Assembly (NCBI GenBank): GCA_913030835.1 | Contig: CAJWDP010000029.1 | Location: forward strand, 1 to 39,550 | From: an uncultured Flavobacteriales bacterium | GTDB lineage: Bacteria > Bacteroidota > Bacteroidia > Flavobacteriales_D > Parvicellaceae | Direction of reading: 5' to 3' | Length of the DNA: 39,550 nucleotides | In this document: piece after piece, positions 36,265 to 39,550 of the stretch | How positions within the stretch are numbered: the first letter of the stretch is position 1 | Layout of the letters: the number at the start of each line of letters is the position of its first letter | Translations under genes and position numbers: made by a program | The notes under the pieces: generated by a model | What the model was told of the DNA's origin: nothing | What the model saw: the letters and a program-made list of their open reading frames with translations, nothing else | The model's database searches: none

Positions 36265-36957
36265 TCAGAACTTGTAGCGAAGATTGATGATGGTTCCTAT
36301 AATTTTATACCCGGCTAATATAGTCCCTTTTACCGTTCCCGTAATTTTAGACCGACCGATCCGTTTTCGATAGCTTACCGGAACTTCTTGGTATGTATAG
36401 TTCTTTTTAATCGCTTTTAGCTGCATTTCAATTGTCCATCCGAAGGTTTGATCTTTCATGTCCAGATCCATTAGCTGCTGAAATTTAATGGCTCGGAATG
36501 GGCCGAGATCTGTGATCTTCCTTTTGTACAAAAGTTTTACCATGAACGTTGCTAACCAATTGCCAAATCGTTGCTGAGGCATCATTGAACCCTTTTCCCT
36601 TTCTCCCAGCGCACGTGAGCCCACAACAAAATCGACATCTCCATAAAGTATCGGCTCCACCAATCGGTTCATTTCTTCCGGATGATCGGAATAATCCGCA
36701 TCTAAGAAAACAACAATGTCCGGGGGTGTGTCAAGGCTTTTTAGCGTTTCTATACCTTTCAAACAGGCATTTCCATAGCCCTGATCCGGCTGATCCACTA
36801 CATGTGCACCTGATTCGGCTGCAGCTATTGCTGTCCGGTCAATTGAATTGTTGTTTACTACGATGATCTGACGAACAAAATTAGGGATATCGTTTAAGAC
36901 CAAGGGAATGGACTGTTCTTCATTGAACGCGGGAATGATAACATCAATGTTCGCCAT
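36265..36957 (-). CDS. DPM1-like GT2 polyprenyl-phosphate glycosyltransferase
   Basis: The protein is 230 residues from the ATG at 36957; an upstream GTG at 36966 adds three residues. It is a soluble GT2 of the dolichyl-phosphate-mannose-synthase type. It has VIIPAFNEEQSIP at the start, VVNNNSIDRT, a GYGNACLKGI segment, FLDADYSD (DxD) and GSR..PQQRFGN. The C-terminal segment is hydrophobic but not clearly membrane spanning. Such enzymes charge polyprenyl phosphate with a sugar, which the GT-C protein two genes on could use. It follows the Fe-S protein gene by 9 nt and precedes the processive GT2 by 3 nt. Confidence 0.87.
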   Translation of the reverse strand: MANIDVIIPAFNEEQSIPLVLNDIPNFVRQIIVVNNNSIDRTAIAAAESGAHVVDQPDQGYGNACLKGIETLKSLDTPPDIVVFLDADYSDHPEEMNRLVEPILYGDVDFVVGSRALGEREKGSMMPQQRFGNWLATFMVKLLYKRKITDLGPFRAIKFQQLMDLDMKDQTFGWTIEMQLKAIKKNYTYQEVPVSYRKRIGRSKITGTVKGTILAGYKIIGTIINLRYKF

Positions 36958-36966
36958 GGCATGCAC

Positions 36967-38589
36967 TTACTTCTGCTGCTTCTCTTTTCGAGCAAGCTCA
37001 AGAAGTCCTTTGTTTCCTATTATCACATCTGGGTCCTGCATTCGTGTTCCATCGTCGTTTGGTGCATTTTCCAATTTAAGCACTCCTCTGGGACAAACAG
37101 CCGAACAAACACCACATCCTACACAAGAGGCACGCACAATATTCTGTCCTTTTTGCGCATATGCTCGTACGTCAATCCCTTGTTCGCAGTACGTAGAACA
37201 ATTTCCACAGGAAATGCATTGTCCTCCGTTGGTGGTAATTCGAAACCTGGACTTGAACCGCTGAACAATGCCCATATATGCAGCAAGCGGACATCCAAAT
37301 CTGCACCATACCCGGTTACCAAAAATGGGGTAAAAACCGGTACCAATTACCCCGGCAAATATAGAGCCAATCAAAAACCCATACCATCCTCTGATGCTAC
37401 CTGAAGAAATACCCAGCAACGTTGTCTTGCTGTTGTAATCCAGCTCCGGGGAATAGATCTCATGGTAAGAGTGGTAGCCGGTCCACACAGTCATGAGCAC
37501 AGCAAAAACAAGAACCCCATGAATGATGTACCGCTCAAATTTCCAGGCGATCATTTTTTTACTTGAGTGCTGGCGATACGGATCTCCCAGCGTCTCTGCC
37601 AATCCTCCACAGCCGCAGACCCAAGAACAGTACCATCTTTTTCCGTAGAAATAAACCAGCAAAGGAATAATGATTAACGAAAGAGCGATTCCCCATACAA
37701 ACACAAATTTCCCAAAATCTCCATTGTTGATCAGGTTTTTGACGTTCCAATCGAAAAGAAAGTCGTAATCCAGTGGCCAGGCATTTTTCAAATCGACGGC
37801 CGGAAGCTGAAACATAGGAAGTATCTCAACCAATAGAAAAGCAAAAACCAATTGAAAAAACACTACGGAAATCGTACGTACGACCTGATAGCGATTGTTC
37901 CGGTACTTGATGATCATTCGAACACCCATAATTGACATCGCAACACAATACAAAAGTCCGTAAAGAAACCACTGAGAAGATTCCCCTCCAAACAGGTCCT
38001 TTATGGGCTGAACGATGTACACCCAGTTCATAATACTACTCGGATAAAAGTAAAGCAAGACGTAAAACCCGACCAAGAACGCAAATACGATCCAGGCAAT
38101 CCATCCTTTGTTGGTTGATGCCCGTTGGTAGATGTGGTTGTTCTTGATGCCTGCAGGACCCAAAATTTTGTAATTCAATAAGACAAAAAGCAAACTTCCC
38201 AAGATCCCCAATCCAAAAGTGAGGAAGAAGAAGAGCTTTCGATTTTCAACCACTATGCCTTTTCCTGATTGCTGGACCAAGGAGTAGGCAACCTGAGCCG
38301 GCTTGTCGTAGATCTGCTGATCCCAATCGTTGAGGTTTCTGTAATGTTCATTGGATCGCCTTACTGCCTCCATAATTGGCAACGTTAGCTGAAATGCCGA
38401 TGAAAATTCGCGATTCACTACATTTTCTTTCAGTTCATTTTGGAACACCTCAAAGTGGTAACCCTTTTCCCCAATGTACTCTTCCAGATCGTTTTGTTTC
38501 AAATTAAACGACCCAAAAAATGGCATTGTACAGAAAATGACAAGCCCGGTCAAAAAAACGAATAATCCTATTTTTTGTAGTACATGCAT
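36967..38589 (-). CDS. Polytopic 4Fe-4S membrane protein, NapH/CcoG-like
   Basis: This 540-residue protein has a first span (about 5-25), an extramembrane segment (about 26-117) and then about six or seven spans. Its CxxxCxC motif (YCSWVCGCGG, C321-C327) and CRFGCP (429-433) are typical of NapH/CcoG-type electron-transfer proteins. The C-terminal domain is ferredoxin-like with two 4Fe-4S clusters: CISCGNCSTYC (458-468) and CVGCGVCSAVCP (489-499), the first lacking the usual Cys-Pro. It would carry electrons across or along the membrane, but the partner is not in the window. It begins directly after a stop codon (TAA then ATG) of the chimeric ddl frame. Confidence 0.85.
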   Translation of the reverse strand: MHVLQKIGLFVFLTGLVIFCTMPFFGSFNLKQNDLEEYIGEKGYHFEVFQNELKENVVNREFSSAFQLTLPIMEAVRRSNEHYRNLNDWDQQIYDKPAQVAYSLVQQSGKGIVVENRKLFFFLTFGLGILGSLLFVLLNYKILGPAGIKNNHIYQRASTNKGWIAWIVFAFLVGFYVLLYFYPSSIMNWVYIVQPIKDLFGGESSQWFLYGLLYCVAMSIMGVRMIIKYRNNRYQVVRTISVVFFQLVFAFLLVEILPMFQLPAVDLKNAWPLDYDFLFDWNVKNLINNGDFGKFVFVWGIALSLIIIPLLVYFYGKRWYCSWVCGCGGLAETLGDPYRQHSSKKMIAWKFERYIIHGVLVFAVLMTVWTGYHSYHEIYSPELDYNSKTTLLGISSGSIRGWYGFLIGSIFAGVIGTGFYPIFGNRVWCRFGCPLAAYMGIVQRFKSRFRITTNGGQCISCGNCSTYCEQGIDVRAYAQKGQNIVRASCVGCGVCSAVCPRGVLKLENAPNDDGTRMQDPDVIIGNKGLLELARKEKQQK

Positions 38590-39117
38590 TTAATAACTCT
38601 TTGATAGAATTCGCTTCCAGCTTCTTTTTTTTAAGGAAACCGATGCACCCGTTTGCAGATTATAGGCAGCGACTATTTCGGATTCATATTTCTTGTACAA
38701 TTCGGGATCGAAATTCGCATCTCGCAAATATTCAATTACAAAATCAGCAGTTTTAATACCTTTTTCCCTCCACAACTTTTTAGATTGATATTTACTAATT
38801 GCTAACTTTGATGCCTCAACTTTACTCCCCGTATATGGCATATTTTTGAAATCGAGTACTCCTTGAATCGAACCGTCCTCTCCACCAGAACCATGAAGAG
38901 CTATGAATACAATATCTAAATTCTGATAGTCGAATTCATGAAGTAAAAGATCTTGAATATCGATTAATCTGACTTTAAAGCCATTGCTATAAAGCGCATC
39001 AAATATTGCTTTACCACTTCGAAGAGAGATTTCTCGTTCATTTGAAGTACCCCCACAAAAAACACCAATCGCCTTATCTGAAAGTGTATGCGTCTGATTA
39101 TTCATATCGCTATTCAT
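38590..39117 (-). pseudogene. ddl: Partial D-alanine-D-alanine ligase (Ddl) joined in frame to an unrelated tail
   Basis: The frame is 175 residues from the ATG at 39117. Residues 1 to about 128 match the N-terminal domain of Ddl, the ATP-dependent enzyme that makes D-Ala-D-Ala for peptidoglycan: GVFCGGTSNEREISL, FIALHGSGGEDGSIQGVL, MPYTGSKVEASKLAISK. The central ATP-grasp and the rest of the C-terminal catalytic domain are missing (a full enzyme has about 305 residues). From about residue 129 (38733) the sequence changes to EYLRDANFDPELYKKYE...KRSWKRILSKSY, which is not Ddl-like. GC by hand count is about 44% before the join (38641-38730) and about 30% after (38731-38820). The start overlaps the murC stop. 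The gene cannot make a working ligase as it stands. Confidence 0.8.
38700..38760. other. Predicted chimeric junction
   Basis: The Ddl similarity ends and the unrelated tail begins at about 38733, and hand-counted GC shifts sharply around the same place. I read this as the join between the Bacteroidota part of the contig and a gammaproteobacterial-like fragment. The exact base cannot be fixed by eye. Confidence 0.65.
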
Positions 39118-39550
39118 TTGATACACCTTGAATAATAGATTTTAATTTTTCCGTGTATTTACTTATATCCCCGGCACCCTGCGAAATAATCAAGTCATTG
39201 TTCGACATAAGATTAGGGAGCACTTTCTTAATCAGGTTTATATCCGCGAGATAAAGAGAATGACAATCAGATTTATTACATATCTCTTGACTTAATTTCT
39301 CAGAGTTTATTCCCGTCAATGGAGCCTCACCTGCAGGATATACATCAAGTAAAACGAGAATATCAACCGTTGATAAAGTACTCACAAATTCACTAAATAA
39401 ATCTCGGGTTCGAGAAAAACGATGTGGTTGAAAAACTAAAATAATTTTACGATCTGGCCATGAAACCCTAGCCGCCTCCAAAGTAGCCTTTATTTCATTT
39501 GGGTGATGACCGTAATCATCTATATATGTAATTTTGCGTAACTTGTTTTC
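39110..39550 (-). CDS. murC: UDP-N-acetylmuramate-L-alanine ligase (MurC), C-terminal part
   Basis: This open frame is cut by the window end, leaving the last 146 residues. It shows the family core DDYGHHPNEIKATL, FQPHRFSRTRDLFSEFV, LLDVYPAGEAP and SQGAGDISKY, belonging to the C-terminal Mur ligase domain that adds L-alanine to UDP-MurNAc in peptidoglycan synthesis. YGHHP and QPHRFSRTRDLF resemble proteobacterial MurC more than the YAHHP and QPHLYSRTRDF forms usual in Bacteroidota. The murC-ddl order and the overlapping stop and start are those of the gammaproteobacterial dcw cluster. Local GC is about 33% by hand count (39181-39300). The identity is secure; its origin is judged foreign. Confidence 0.92.
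   Translation of the reverse strand, partial: ENKLRKITYIDDYGHHPNEIKATLEAARVSWPDRKIILVFQPHRFSRTRDLFSEFVSTLSTVDILVLLDVYPAGEAPLTGINSEKLSQEICNKSDCHSLYLADINLIKKVLPNLMSNNDLIISQGAGDISKYTEKLKSIIQGVSNE

Overview
The window reads as a chromosomal piece of a Bacteroidota bacterium, most likely a marine Flavobacteriales relative. Evidence: two proteins with a C-terminal PNPA-type secretion domain (type IX secretion), a DUF5686 outer-membrane protein with a carboxypeptidase-regulatory-like N-terminus, a TPR/SpoIIE phosphatase of Bacteroidota type, WG-repeat and DUF5679 proteins, and -7 boxes of the form TAnnTTTG just upstream of several genes. Coding density is high. I see no insertion sequence, CRISPR array, rRNA or prophage. 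One tRNA, tRNA-Arg(CCT), lies near 32.7 kb.

Layout. 0.1-4.4 kb: a tandem universal stress protein, a YebC-type regulator, a membrane TPR-PP2C phosphatase and a YkgJ-type cysteine-cluster protein. 4.4-9.1 kb: a YbiT-like ABC-F ATPase with one degenerate ATP site, a YceI protein, a membrane-anchored metallophosphoesterase and adenosine deaminase. 9.1-13.5 kb, minus strand: TypA, then an overlapping operon of exonuclease III, DUF72 and SRAP/YedK that looks like an abasic-site module. 13.5-21.6 kb: cold-shock protein, MORN protein, a secreted phosphodiesterase-LamG protein, PepD, SucD and a DUF5686 protein. 21.8-26.7 kb: MnmE, two hypothetical proteins, a WG-repeat protein and a 47-residue DUF5679 zinc ribbon. 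26.9-32.5 kb: an L,D-transpeptidase-like protein, a rare fusion of a 6-phosphogluconolactonase-like domain with an alpha/beta hydrolase, an MGAT-like acyltransferase, a T9SS protein, a GDSL lipoprotein and an unknown gene pair around an A9 run. 32.8-38.6 kb: a CBS protein and a tight minus-strand cluster of a polytopic Fe-S protein, a DPM1-like GT2, a processive-type GT2 and a multi-spanning sugar transferase, probably making a lipid-linked or surface glycan.

The last ~0.8 kb differs. It carries the end of murC followed by the start of ddl, in gammaproteobacterial order and with gammaproteobacterial-like motifs, and is more AT-rich. The ddl frame runs into an unrelated tail at about 38733, where hand-counted GC changes from about 44% to 30%. 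I read this as an assembly chimera or a recent foreign insertion. The tail is probably the C-terminus of the native gene that heads the Fe-S/glycosyltransferase operon.

The best leads for new biology are the xth-DUF72-SRAP operon, whose SRAP ends in a sliding-clamp-binding-like motif, and the Fe-S/glycosyltransferase cluster with its missing upstream partner.
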